A stretch of 45,322 bases of DNA from Fimenecus sp051881435 (GTDB taxonomy: Bacteria > Bacillota > Clostridia > Oscillospirales > Acutalibacteraceae): assembly GCA_051881435.1 (NCBI GenBank), contig JBJEPW010000019.1, forward strand, positions 1 through 45,322. Reading direction: 5' to 3'. A program made the position numbers and the translations under genes. Below are positions 1-8,276 of this stretch, in pieces (position 1 is the first letter of the stretch; each line of letters starts with the position of its first letter). Under the pieces are notes generated by a model. That model saw only the letters and a list, made by a program, of their open reading frames with translations. It was not told the origin of the DNA and searched no databases.

Positions 1-174
1 CGGCTTTTTCTTCTTTACTGCGGCAGCCGCCTCTCCCTGCGGCTGAACTCCGTTACCGGGCACAGCGCTTTCATTGACGGGAGCATTTTCTTTTACTGCG
101 TCCAACGGTTCTCCGCACACGCCGCAAAACTTTACATCTTCGGGGTTATTTGCCCCACATTTCGGACAAAACAT
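1..174 (-). CDS. Zinc-ribbon protein, N-terminal part only
   Basis: The first 58 residues of a protein whose C-terminus lies beyond the window edge. It opens with a CPKCG...CGVCG pair, a four-cysteine zinc ribbon of the kind found at the N-terminus of many clostridial membrane or regulatory proteins. A Pro/Ala/Glu-rich linker follows and runs into a Lys-rich stretch at the edge, which in such proteins often precedes a membrane segment (inference). Two in-frame ATGs lie at 180 and 174. The 174 start is preferred because the AAAGGAGG ribosome-binding site then sits at normal spacing, while it abuts the ATG at 180. The gene lies just after the terminator of the next zinc-ribbon gene, so it is probably transcribed separately. 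Its function cannot be assigned. Confidence 0.7.
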   Translation of the reverse strand, partial: MFCPKCGANNPEDVKFCGVCGEPLDAVKENAPVNESAVPGNGVQPQGEAAAAVKKKKP

Positions 175-248
175 CACCATATCCTCCTTTTTAATAAGAC
201 AATTTACTGTCTTATTATAGAATACTATATCACAGAGCAAAAGTCAAT

Positions 249-274
249 AAAAAACCCCGCAGTAAACTGCGGGG
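249..274 (-). terminator. Rho-independent terminator of the zinc-ribbon gene
   Basis: An 8-bp GC-rich stem (CCCCGCAG/CTGCGGGG, 255-274) is followed in the minus direction by six T. It lies 11 bases after the stop codon of the zinc-ribbon gene ending at 286. Confidence 0.85.
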
Positions 275-285
275 AGATAAAATCA

Positions 286-984
286 TCAATAACCTATATA
301 ATCAAAAACCTGAACAGCGCCAATTAAGGTGAACTGCCAACCATCAGAAGTTTTTACGAAAACGATATCCTCATATTTGAGAGTATCCTCATCATCTTTG
401 CCTTCAACGGTGACATTAAAATCTACTACCTTTATTGCTTTGATGTCTTTTGTTTTGAAATCTATATCGCCTGAATCAGCCCAACCTTCAAGGAGTTCAA
501 CATACTCATCGAATTTTTTGCTGTCTTTGTCAATATCTTTTTCTTTTTTGATTTCTACTTTTTTAACCTTAATATTCTTGCCGAATTCATCTTCAAGGTC
601 TTCCAAGACATCTTCTTTTTCATCATCCATTGCTTCAATGAAATCCTCTTTTGTTTCCTTATCGCCGAAGAGATAAACACAATCTGCGAATTTCTTTGCA
701 TCGCCTTTTACATACGCTTCAAAGCTATCCTTGATTGTTCCTTTAACTCCGCCGCCTGAAGCAACTGCCGAAATGATAACGATGAGTAAGATTAAAGCCA
801 CAACGCCGCCTGCGATAGGAGCAATGAGCTTCGTGGGAACCTTTTTCTTAATATCATTTACTGCGTTTACTGCTGCGTTTGCATTAACGCCGCCTGCAGG
901 AGCCGCAAGTGCTGTTCCGCAATTTCCGCATACGGTTGCGTTATCATCCATCTGTGCTCCGCAATTTGTACAAAACTGTGCCAT
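286..984 (-). CDS. Zinc-ribbon membrane protein with extracytoplasmic domain
   Basis: A 232-residue protein. The N-terminus carries a zinc ribbon (C5-x2-C8 and C19-x2-C22, CTNCG...CGNCG). One hydrophobic segment at about residues 50-75 should be membrane-spanning. The remaining ~150 residues are rich in Lys, Asp and Glu and read like the small alpha+beta (NTF2/DUF4878-like) domains often found behind such anchors; that fold is a guess. The start at 984 is chosen because GGAGAT sits 7 bases upstream and the zinc ribbon then begins at residue 5. A longer in-frame opening at 1035 has no ribosome-binding site. It has its own promoter (1056-1084) and terminator (249-274), so it is monocistronic. 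Specific function unknown. Confidence 0.8.
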   Translation of the reverse strand: MAQFCTNCGAQMDDNATVCGNCGTALAAPAGGVNANAAVNAVNDIKKKVPTKLIAPIAGGVVALILLIVIISAVASGGGVKGTIKDSFEAYVKGDAKKFADCVYLFGDKETKEDFIEAMDDEKEDVLEDLEDEFGKNIKVKKVEIKKEKDIDKDSKKFDEYVELLEGWADSGDIDFKTKDIKAIKVVDFNVTVEGKDDEDTLKYEDIVFVKTSDGWQFTLIGAVQVFDYIGY

Positions 985-1055
985 TTTTATATCTCCTTTT
1001 TTATTTTTTGCCGATTTATCGGCAGAACCCGACATTCAGCCGGATAATTGATTAT

Positions 1056-1084
1056 ATAATACAATTATTGACAATTTTTGTCAA
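1056..1084 (-). promoter_or_regulatory. Sigma-A promoter of the zinc-ribbon gene
   Basis: TTGACA (1079-1084) and TATTAT (1056-1061) are separated by 17 bases on the minus strand. The roughly 65-base leader contains a TGCCGA/TCGGCA hairpin (1009-1024) just upstream of the ribosome-binding site. Confidence 0.7.
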
Positions 1085-1193
1085 TACTCAAAAAGAATAC
1101 ATATATAAAAGTATGATAAATCGGTATAAACGTTTAATTGTTTTACCTCAAAACGCGTAAGTCCGGAACAGACAGTGCCCTAATACGATAAGA

Positions 1194-1709
1194 TTATTTT
1201 TTTAACTTAAAAAGTTTTTTTGCAATACTGTTGTATTTTTTCTTAATACTGCCTTTTGAGAATAACAAAAGACCTTCATCCTCCGCATTTATCAACTTTC
1301 CGCCAAACTCTGCCGGCTTCCAATTTTCGTTAAATTTCCAGTTCTTTTTTACTATTTCCACTATTTGACCTGTGCCTTTTAGCTTTACAATGTCGCCTAT
1401 TTCTATATCTTCTTTTACCGTAACTCTATACTTCTTCGCCATTTCTTCCGAATTGAGCGATTCCCAATGCAACGGTGTTTGAAAATTCACTCCGATTGAA
1501 GCCTCGTTTTCGTCTGTTTCCGCACTCTTGCCCTGCGGACAACTATCGAAAATGTTTTTGTCAAAGTAATGTCCGTTTTCACATTTTTCAATACATTGTG
1601 AATTAGTTGCCGTGGTATTTGTTAATATAATGCTCCCGTCACAATGAGGACAAGTATTGTATTTATGTTTATCAAAAAAATGTCCGTTCGAGCATCTTGT
1701 CAGCAACAT
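1194..1709 (-). CDS. Small protein with tandem CxNGHxFD zinc-finger-like motifs
   Basis: A 171-residue protein. Residues 6-23 are CSNGHFFDKHKYNTCPHC, a motif seen at the N-terminus of some clostridial FHA or kinase-associated proteins. It recurs at about residues 42-58 as CENGHYFDKNIFDSCPQG, where the last cysteine is lost (CPQG for CPHC), so the second copy probably no longer binds zinc. The C-terminal ~90 residues contain VKLKGTGQIVEIVKKNWKF and end in a Lys-rich tail. No membrane segment or signal peptide is seen. The start at 1709 has a GGGTGAT site at short spacing and places the motif at the very N-terminus; 1739 is an alternative. Function unknown. Confidence 0.65.
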   Translation of the reverse strand: MLLTRCSNGHFFDKHKYNTCPHCDGSIILTNTTATNSQCIEKCENGHYFDKNIFDSCPQGKSAETDENEASIGVNFQTPLHWESLNSEEMAKKYRVTVKEDIEIGDIVKLKGTGQIVEIVKKNWKFNENWKPAEFGGKLINAEDEGLLLFSKGSIKKKYNSIAKKLFKLKK

Positions 1710-1750
1710 AATATCACCCGTTATCAAATAATTCGGCATAAATCAGTAAG

Positions 1751-1800
1751 CCCTTTTGCCGATTGCACACTGAAAACAACATACAACCGGCAAACAAGGG
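1751..1800 (-). repeat. Inverted repeat downstream of the glycosidase operon
   Basis: CCCTT+TTGCCG (1751-1761) pairs with CGGCAA+AAGGG (1788-1800) across a 26-base loop, with a 2-base bulge. It sits 9 bases after the stop of the GH31 gene. No T-tract follows in the minus direction, so it could be an mRNA 3'-end or processing structure rather than a standard terminator. Confidence 0.45.
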
Positions 1801-1809
1801 TGAAACAAT

Positions 1810-4185
1810 TTATTCCATAGCGTTTACAGCTTCATCAAGGCACATTCTGAGGGATTTTGAGCGTGCTTTGCGAACCAGGGACGCATAATCTTTATCTGTT
1901 TTGCAATCTGCCGCCTTTGATTGAATACACTTTTTCTTGATATTTGAGCCGTTCAGGTGAATTATGCAATCCAGCACGCGCTCATTTATGGGCTTGTTTT
2001 TACGGACCGATATTCCTTTTAATGTAATTTCTATTTCATCTTCAACTTTTACATTATGTACCGTTACAAAGCTTTTGCCCACCGTAGCGGAGTTTTCTAT
2101 GCCGTTCACCTTTACGGTTGCCGTGTCGAAATCTTCTATATCCTTAAACTCCACGGTGTATTCACGGCATTTGGGGATACAGGCAAGGGCTTTGCCTCCA
2201 CTTACGGTAAAGGTAAGAGTATCCGCAGTTTCGGATACGGTCATTTTTGAAATTGAATATTCGCCGTTTTTATAATTTCCGCTTTCGCCATCGTCCTCAT
2301 AGAAATCGAAGGTATTATTACCTCTGTAAACGCAGATTTCAAGATTTTCGGGGCACTGCCAGGAGTTTCCGCCGTCTTCCGACATGGGAATTATTGCCCC
2401 CTCACGGGCAAGAACGGGAATTGTATTTATGGGGCTGTTTATTATTACTTTCTGACCGCCCTTGTATATCTTTCCGTCAAAAATATTTGTCCATCTGCCC
2501 TCGGGAAGCCACATTTTTGTTGCGGCGGTTTTGGTTTTTTCGTCCAGTTTTGTTGTTACGGGACAAACGAGAAGCTGAGAGCCGAACATATACTCATTTT
2601 TGTATTCAAACGCTTCCTTTTCCTGAGGATATGTGTAATACATAGGCTCGCAAAGGGCTCTGCCCTCGTTAAAGGAACGGTAATTCATTGAATAAATATA
2701 CGGAATAAGCTTATGGCGCAGGCGCAAAAACTGCGTTGAGAGAGTTTCCGCCTCCCAACTGAAATTCCAAGGCTCTTTGCCCAAAAACTCCCAATTCGTT
2801 GAGTGAAGTCTCATAATGGGAGAAAATACGCCGAATTGAAGCCAGCGTATATAAAGCTCGTCATCGTGCTCACCCATATGGTGTCCGCCTATATCATGAC
2901 TCCACCATGTATATCCGCAGTTTGCCGCGTTGGCGGTGAAATAGGGCTGGAAATTTAAAACGCTCCAATTTATTGCCGTATCGCCCGAAAAACCGAGTGG
3001 ATAACGGTGGGAGCCTATACCTGCATAGCGGGAGAGAATCATGGGGCGGCGCTTTTCTCTATCCGTATCAAGATAATGATAATGGTTTAACAGCCACAGT
3101 GGGTCAAGACCTGCTTTTTTGCTTTTTGTGCCCTGTTGCCAGTCAATCCACCAAAAATCAACACCCTGATTTTCATAAGGATGGTGCAGAATATCGAAAT
3201 ACGCATTGATGAAGTCCTTATCGGTCAGGTCAAACTCCACCGTTTGCTCCGTTTTTTCATCAATGCCCATAGCCTCTGCCATATCGCCGTACATATCCTC
3301 AAAGCTTCGTACACCGTCGGCAGGGTGAAGGTTGAGAGTAACCTTTAATCCCATATCGTGAAGCTTATTTAAAAATCCCTTATAATCGGGGAACAAATCG
3401 GTATTCCAGCTATACCCTGTCCAACCGGCTCCCCACATAGAACCTTTTTTATTGGGCATTCCGAACTTGCCCTTAATATCAACCCAATGCCAGTCCATAT
3501 CAACAGTGGCTATTGTAAGAGGAATATCGCGGCGGAAAAACTCCTCCATCAAATCCTCATATTCCTTTTGAGTGTACGCCCTGTAACGGCTCCACCAGTT
3601 GCCGAGAACATAACGGGGAATAAGCGGCGGTTTGCCCGTGATTTTATAAAAATCGTTTATCCAGCCCACATAATCCTTTCCGAAAGCAAAGACATAAATA
3701 TCCTTTGTCCCTTTTTCTCTTTGGCAAAGCATACCGTCGTCCTTTAAAAGCAAGGTTTGGCTGTCGTCATAAACGCTTACTCCGTCAAGGCTTATTATTC
3801 CGTCGTCCAGTTCCTTGGGTCCGAAAGTCTGGTCAAGAGTTCTGGTTGTTCCTTTGAGGTTGTTTGAGGGGCTGTATGCAACGCTTTTACCGTCAATCAC
3901 AGCATATTTGAAATTACCTGTGTGGCAGTTTATCTGAAATTCCGCAGCATTTGTACGGACGGTCAAGACATCGGCATTTTCCGCCGATGTAAAATCCACC
4001 TTGCCGAAATTACGGTACCACACGGTCTGGGAGGGTAAATCCGTAAATTTACCGTCGGTGGAAAACTCAACGCGGATCATACGCTCGGTAAGCACAGATA
4101 CACGCACATTACCTGCTTTAATAATGTTTTCTTCAAATGCACCGCCGTCTGTTGCGGCAAGCAACTGTTTGTTTAATTCTGTCAT
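1810..4185 (-). CDS. Glycoside hydrolase family 31 protein
   Basis: A 791-residue cytoplasmic (no signal peptide) retaining alpha-glycosidase-type enzyme. Residues ~1-185 form the N-terminal beta-sandwich, followed by the TIM barrel. The likely catalytic nucleophile is D348 in DFWWIDWQQG and the likely acid/base is D402 in GFSGDTAINW. Other barrel landmarks are GNWWSRY (195-201), DMDWHW (229-234) and WWSHDIGGH (427-435). Beta-sandwich domains (DUF5110-like) follow from about residue 580, with an extra basic C-terminal extension of ~60 residues. The WIDWQQG version of the nucleophile motif differs from the classical alpha-glucosidase WxDMNE, so substrate is not assigned. The start at 4185 has AAAGGTGA upstream. 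The ATG is 13 bases after the GH36-like stop, indicating one operon. Confidence 0.88.
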   Translation of the reverse strand: MTELNKQLLAATDGGAFEENIIKAGNVRVSVLTERMIRVEFSTDGKFTDLPSQTVWYRNFGKVDFTSAENADVLTVRTNAAEFQINCHTGNFKYAVIDGKSVAYSPSNNLKGTTRTLDQTFGPKELDDGIISLDGVSVYDDSQTLLLKDDGMLCQREKGTKDIYVFAFGKDYVGWINDFYKITGKPPLIPRYVLGNWWSRYRAYTQKEYEDLMEEFFRRDIPLTIATVDMDWHWVDIKGKFGMPNKKGSMWGAGWTGYSWNTDLFPDYKGFLNKLHDMGLKVTLNLHPADGVRSFEDMYGDMAEAMGIDEKTEQTVEFDLTDKDFINAYFDILHHPYENQGVDFWWIDWQQGTKSKKAGLDPLWLLNHYHYLDTDREKRRPMILSRYAGIGSHRYPLGFSGDTAINWSVLNFQPYFTANAANCGYTWWSHDIGGHHMGEHDDELYIRWLQFGVFSPIMRLHSTNWEFLGKEPWNFSWEAETLSTQFLRLRHKLIPYIYSMNYRSFNEGRALCEPMYYTYPQEKEAFEYKNEYMFGSQLLVCPVTTKLDEKTKTAATKMWLPEGRWTNIFDGKIYKGGQKVIINSPINTIPVLAREGAIIPMSEDGGNSWQCPENLEICVYRGNNTFDFYEDDGESGNYKNGEYSISKMTVSETADTLTFTVSGGKALACIPKCREYTVEFKDIEDFDTATVKVNGIENSATVGKSFVTVHNVKVEDEIEITLKGISVRKNKPINERVLDCIIHLNGSNIKKKCIQSKAADCKTDKDYASLVRKARSKSLRMCLDEAVNAME

Positions 4186-4198
4186 TTCAATCACCTTT

Positions 4199-6883
4199 CT
4201 ATATTTCATCGTATGCAAGAGCTTTTGAAATAACACGGAGTTCCGATGCATTATGGGAAAGCGTTACATCACAATTTTCCAATTCAGCGCAGTATTCGGC
4301 ATTATATGCGGAACATTCAAGTTTTCCGTTTACATAAAGCTTCAATAAGCCGTTGGGCTCACAGACTGCGGTGAGGCGGTCGCCGTTTTTGATTTCGGTT
4401 TCTCCCCTGCTCACCTTTTCTCCGAAGCGGATTGTACCCGCGCTCTCGCTTATACTGATATTGATAATTTCGCCTATATTCAGCACATTGCCGTCCGACG
4501 CATTATCCACAGTACAATCGACCGTAAAATCTCTGCCGCAGGGGATTTTGCCGTCTGCACAGATGAAATCGGGATAGTATTTTCCGCTGAAATTAACGGT
4601 TGTGCTGTTGCCGAAAGCGTTTTTGACGGTTAAATCAACATTTACGGTGTCAACATCACCGCCAAAGGTGATTTTAAGTGTGCTGTAATCCTCCAAAAGC
4701 TCTGTTTTTGATATTTCGGCATCGGAAGAAATAGCTTTTTCGTCAAAATATATTCTGTCATCAAAGAACAGCAAAAGTTCATTTGCAGAATTAAATCTTC
4801 CGTATATAAGCGAGGGAAGATGCTCCTCTTCCAATGAGAATTTCATAATAACCGCACCGAGAGGGGGAAGTTTAACGGTTATACTGTCACCGTATGAATA
4901 ACGCTTGCTTTCAACTTCCTCGGAATACGGATAAATAAACGCGCGGCGCATATTATCCATTCCCTCAAAGGTTCCGAGAGTTTTATCAAGAGTTAAAACA
5001 TATTCCTGCGGGTATTTTGCGGGATTACGCAAGGAAACAATTCCCGCCTTTTGCGTCCATGAGGAATAGCCGTAAACCTGACTTTCGGCAGGAGTGCCGC
5101 CTATGTAGCGTGATGTTTTGAGAATGTGATACTCTTTACGGATAAAACGGAGAGCGTCCGCATTTATACGCCATTTGGCATCGTTGAAAAGGTTATAGGA
5201 ATAATAAAGCTCCCAAAACGCCGTACCTCTTGTTGCCATCATCAGCATATACGTACGGTATTCTTCGTCTGTTAAAGATATTTTTGCGGTATTGCCGTAA
5301 ATCGGGTCGTGGTTATATATAAACTCATGAGGGAACTGATAATCACGCCTTACGCTGAAATCGTAATAACGGTCGTCACGGTATGAAAGGACCTTATCAA
5401 AATCGCGGGAGCTTAATTTCTCGCCGCCTTTGCCTTTTTCAAGGAAACCGATGTCGTTACTGTTCTGAATCCAGAAACTATCCGCCCACTGTAAGAACCA
5501 GGGGCTTGCATTGCAATAGCTTGTCTGATTTATCCACAAATCCTTGCCTGCGCTTTCACGGTGCAATCTTATCTTGCGGAAAACATCTATCCAATTTTCC
5601 CACATTTCCGTGTATTGATACATATCGTTAAAGCCGCCTGTCATATGGCCGTGCTTTTTCGAGGGGCAGGCTTTGAGAAGAAAACCGTCCAGCTTCCAAT
5701 AATTTATATCGAACTTATCCATACTGTCTATGAAATAGTCAGTAACATTTTTAATATATGCGGTTGATGAAACGCAAACATCAAGCGCCGCGCGGTTAAA
5801 GCCGCCCGTACCTGCCTGTTCCATTCGTTTGCCGAATCCCGGTGTATCCTTATTGTATCCGCCTCGCGGTCCAAGCCACAAGCCGAAATTTGATGAAAAC
5901 TTTTTGGCAAGTGACGACGCGGGATAAAGCTCATTGGGGAATTTTTCGTTAAAGCTCCAAAAAGTGTTATGATAATCCACAAATCCGTCGTCCACAACAT
6001 AAGAGTCCAGCGGCGGTACAAGGGTTTTATCAAGGTTCTTTTCAATCTCCATAAAGGATTTTGAAATGTTTTCGTCGGTTATATCAAGCATATGGTCATA
6101 CCACGAATTGTACTGAAAACGTGGCTTGACATCTCTTGCAATATCGCGGATATATGTTAAGAAATCCTCACGGACTACCTCCTGCTCCAAATCTCTTGCC
6201 GCGCCTGCCACGGTATTCCATGTTTTGAAGGTGTGTCCGCAATTAAGATTGAGCATATCAAAGCGTTTGCCGCTGAAATAACGGATATATGCTGTACTGT
6301 CTTTTATTTTGTTTTCGGCAAGGGGAAATTCCGAGCCGAAAAACATACCGTTAATATAAAATGGCTGACCGAGAGCGCTGTGGTATTTGCTTAAATACGC
6401 TTTGTCAATATCGCCTATTGTCCATTGCTGTTCAGGGTTTTCAAAGCAAATGTGCTCACAGTCTATGTAATCCAAGGTAATCAAGTGCTGCTGTTCGGGC
6501 GGGACCATCATTTCAATGTTTTTGCGCATATAATGACAGTTATCCTCAATTTCCACGTTCATAATAAAGGTTATTTTTGCCCCGTTATATGAATAAGGTT
6601 CAAAAACGAACTCCACTCTGCGCTTAAACACATTTACTTTATCAAGGATAAGGTCATTTGACGATACAAAATCAGTATCGTATCCGAACAGTTTTTTACG
6701 CCTGAAGCCTACGAAAAACTCCGCCGAAAAAGCCTTAAAAGTTAATGCTTTTCCGCCATCAATTCTTTTATTTACTATTTTAGTGGTTACAAGCTTATTA
6801 TTCTCCGTTGAAAACTGTCTTTCAATATAATCATTGCCGATTGTTGCAGTTGTGTTTTCAAAATATGCATATGCCCCTGCCAT
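4199..6883 (-). CDS. GH36-like (clan GH-D type) glycosidase with C-terminal beta domain
   Basis: An 894-residue protein without a signal peptide. It has an N-terminal beta-sandwich (~1-250) and a TIM-barrel core with NSWYDH (259-264), VDDGF (297-301), FGLWLGPRGGYN (333-344) and NYWKLDGF (394-401). The last resembles the KxDG nucleophile strand of clan GH-D enzymes (D399 here). SYRDD (500-504) may hold the acid/base. From ~690 onward it carries beta-rich domains ending in a LamG-like segment (LKLYVNGKLECSAYN). It is probably an alpha-galactosidase or alpha-N-acetylgalactosaminidase relative, but family membership is from motifs only. ATG 6883 has GGGGAGGT, which lies inside the end of the upstream gene; only 2 bases separate them, so translation is probably coupled. 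Confidence 0.7.
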   Translation of the reverse strand: MAGAYAYFENTTATIGNDYIERQFSTENNKLVTTKIVNKRIDGGKALTFKAFSAEFFVGFRRKKLFGYDTDFVSSNDLILDKVNVFKRRVEFVFEPYSYNGAKITFIMNVEIEDNCHYMRKNIEMMVPPEQQHLITLDYIDCEHICFENPEQQWTIGDIDKAYLSKYHSALGQPFYINGMFFGSEFPLAENKIKDSTAYIRYFSGKRFDMLNLNCGHTFKTWNTVAGAARDLEQEVVREDFLTYIRDIARDVKPRFQYNSWYDHMLDITDENISKSFMEIEKNLDKTLVPPLDSYVVDDGFVDYHNTFWSFNEKFPNELYPASSLAKKFSSNFGLWLGPRGGYNKDTPGFGKRMEQAGTGGFNRAALDVCVSSTAYIKNVTDYFIDSMDKFDINYWKLDGFLLKACPSKKHGHMTGGFNDMYQYTEMWENWIDVFRKIRLHRESAGKDLWINQTSYCNASPWFLQWADSFWIQNSNDIGFLEKGKGGEKLSSRDFDKVLSYRDDRYYDFSVRRDYQFPHEFIYNHDPIYGNTAKISLTDEEYRTYMLMMATRGTAFWELYYSYNLFNDAKWRINADALRFIRKEYHILKTSRYIGGTPAESQVYGYSSWTQKAGIVSLRNPAKYPQEYVLTLDKTLGTFEGMDNMRRAFIYPYSEEVESKRYSYGDSITVKLPPLGAVIMKFSLEEEHLPSLIYGRFNSANELLLFFDDRIYFDEKAISSDAEISKTELLEDYSTLKITFGGDVDTVNVDLTVKNAFGNSTTVNFSGKYYPDFICADGKIPCGRDFTVDCTVDNASDGNVLNIGEIINISISESAGTIRFGEKVSRGETEIKNGDRLTAVCEPNGLLKLYVNGKLECSAYNAEYCAELENCDVTLSHNASELRVISKALAYDEI

Positions 6884-6885
6884 AT

Positions 6886-7323
6886 TTATACCTCCCCTTC
6901 AAATAACACCTTTTCGACCGCCAGCGCCGCATCCTCAACTATTTTTACGCACGGTCTCTTTTTATAATACTCCGCCGTTCTCTGCTCCGGTGTACTGCTG
7001 TGTTCGGGTTTTGAAAGCCCGAGCAGTTCCTTACAAACGATTGAAGGATTTGTCTTTTTAAACTCCTCTGCAATTTCCTGAACCTTTGCATAAACGCCCG
7101 CTTTATCAAGGTCGGGGTATTTGAGCCCCACAAGCATTGCGCTTCCGCTTACAGCCCCGCAGACCTCTCTCATTCTGCCAACGCCGCCGCCCAAGCCTGC
7201 CGATATTTGCAAAGCTGTTTCCTCGCTCAATCCGAAATCAGGCGCAAATGCCGCAAACACTGCCTGTGAACAGTTCTTTCCCTCTTGAAAAAGTTTTACC
7301 GCTCTCTCTGAATACTGTGACAA
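6886..7323 (-). CDS. C_GCAxxG_C_C family putative redox protein
   Basis: A 145-residue protein with the family's four spaced cysteines: NCSQAV, REVCGAVSG, SIVCKELLG and RPCVKIV. The GlyAla-rich stretch ISAGLGGGVGRMREVCGAVSG is the family signature. The family is widespread in anaerobes and is annotated as a redox-active or metal-binding protein without a proven reaction. The start is taken as TTG at 7323 because GGGGAG lies 6 bases upstream; the longer TTG at 7341 would put that site inside the gene. It is the first gene of an operon with the two glycosidases. Why a Cys-rich protein heads a glycosidase operon is not clear. Confidence 0.85.
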   Translation of the reverse strand: MSQYSERAVKLFQEGKNCSQAVFAAFAPDFGLSEETALQISAGLGGGVGRMREVCGAVSGSAMLVGLKYPDLDKAGVYAKVQEIAEEFKKTNPSIVCKELLGLSKPEHSSTPEQRTAEYYKKRPCVKIVEDAALAVEKVLFEGEV

Positions 7324-7355
7324 AATAATCTCCCCAATCAATTATACTTGTGATA

Positions 7356-7384
7356 ATTTTAACACAAATTCCCATTACTTTCAA
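7356..7384 (-). promoter_or_regulatory. Promoter of the glycosidase operon
   Basis: TTGAAA (7379-7384) and TAAAAT (7356-7361) with a 17-base spacer on the minus strand. A second TATAAT lies closer to the gene but would leave almost no leader. No operator repeat was recognised. Confidence 0.6.
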
Positions 7385-7401
7385 TAGCTTTACAGGCATA
7401 T

Positions 7402-7440
7402 AAAAAACAGGTTATAATCAAAAACCGACTATAACCTGTT
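7402..7440 (-). terminator. Terminator after the lipoprotein gene
   Basis: An 11-bp stem (7406-7416 with 7430-7440) is followed by T residues in the minus direction, immediately after the stop codon at 7445. Confidence 0.8.
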
Positions 7441-7444
7441 TCAT

Positions 7445-8080
7445 TTACTCGGGATATGTGCGCTCTTCCTTCATTTGGTCAAGCTGCGGAATAATAAACT
7501 CTTTTGTAAGCTCGAAAGCCGCAAGACTTTCAGCATAATTGTACCCCACATTGCCTGACATTTTTCCCGTAGCTTTTCTTATAGTTCCGTCACTGTCGCT
7601 GATTTCAAAAACGGACTTCAACTCGTTTTTGTTCTTAATCAATTGACCGTTGGCATCTTTCTTTCCTGAAAATTCCAAAACCGTTGCGCCCGGGTTCTGC
7701 GCCTGAGTTCTGATAAGTGCCACAAGATTCGACTTATCAACGCCATATTGATTTGCCACAATACAAATATATCTGTTATTGGGATTTTCGGAATAGTATG
7801 TTACAACATCACTGTTCTGAACATTCTCGAGTGCCGAAAGCGTGGTGGTGGGCTGAGCCGTGGAACTTGGTTTAGTAGTATTCTCCGCGATTTGAGTACT
7901 GCTGTTCACAGAACTCGGCTCACTGCTGACAGTATCATCGGAACGGGAAGCGTTATCTGTTTCAGATACGGAAACAGTCGCTTCCGTAAGCGGCTGAATA
8001 TAATCGGGATCGCTCTTTTTACAGCCTGATAAACCTAAAAGAATAAATACCGCACATAGTAAAAAACATATTTTTTTCAT
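7445..8080 (-). CDS. Putative lipoprotein of unknown function
   Basis: A 211-residue protein. MKKICFLLCAVFILLGLSGC is a standard lipoprotein signal peptide with lipobox LSGC and acylated C20. A Ser/Thr-rich linker of ~65 residues (~25-90) follows. The C-terminal ~120 residues (from SDVVTYYSENPNNRYICIVANQYGVDKSNLVALIRTQ) look like a compact alpha+beta domain that I do not recognise; the early part hints at a helical 'YGV..snLvaLIR' motif. No Shine-Dalgarno sequence precedes the ATG at 8080 or the TTG at 8101, unlike almost every neighbour. It lies just downstream of the terminator of the 32-residue peptide gene, so it may be expressed by read-through or from an unrecognised promoter. Confidence 0.75.
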   Translation of the reverse strand: MKKICFLLCAVFILLGLSGCKKSDPDYIQPLTEATVSVSETDNASRSDDTVSSEPSSVNSSTQIAENTTKPSSTAQPTTTLSALENVQNSDVVTYYSENPNNRYICIVANQYGVDKSNLVALIRTQAQNPGATVLEFSGKKDANGQLIKNKNELKSVFEISDSDGTIRKATGKMSGNVGYNYAESLAAFELTKEFIIPQLDQMKEERTYPE

Positions 8081-8093
8081 AATTAAAGGAGAA

Positions 8094-8122
8094 TATAACA
8101 AAAGGGTGTATAAACACCCTTT
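8094..8122 (-). terminator. Probable terminator of the small peptide gene
   Basis: An 8-bp stem (AAGGGTGT 8102-8109 with 8114-8121) with a 4-base loop, followed by TTTTGTTAT in the minus direction. It lies about 20 bases beyond the stop of the 32-codon gene and upstream of the lipoprotein start. Confidence 0.6.
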
Positions 8123-8144
8123 CGTTAAATAAGTAGCTCAAAAA

Positions 8145-8243
8145 TCAACCAAAAAGGCCTGTGATCTTCTCAAGAATAGCGTTGAAATCAAAGCCCTCGA
8201 GCAAACCCTTGATTGTTTCAATAAGTCCTGTAAGCATCTCCAC
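8145..8243 (-). CDS. 32-residue amphipathic peptide
   Basis: A micro-gene encoding MEMLTGLIETIKGLLEGFD plus FNAILEKITGLFG. It starts at GTG 8243, seven bases after a perfect AGGAGGT; the inner ATG at 8237 would be spaced too far. A TTGACT-N17-TACATT promoter (8277-8305) lies upstream and a hairpin-T terminator (8094-8122) downstream, so it is a complete transcription unit. The peptide is Leu/Ile/Gly/Glu-rich with net charge about -3, and its hydrophobic residues fall on one helical face. Its Gly-Leu-Phe-Gly end is reminiscent of the C-termini of staphylococcal beta-type phenol-soluble modulins, but that is only resemblance. No signal peptide or modification genes are nearby. Role unknown. Confidence 0.75.
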   Translation of the reverse strand: MEMLTGLIETIKGLLEGFDFNAILEKITGLFG

Positions 8244-8276
8244 GGTTTTCACCTCCTAAGTTATTCCGTTTATACA

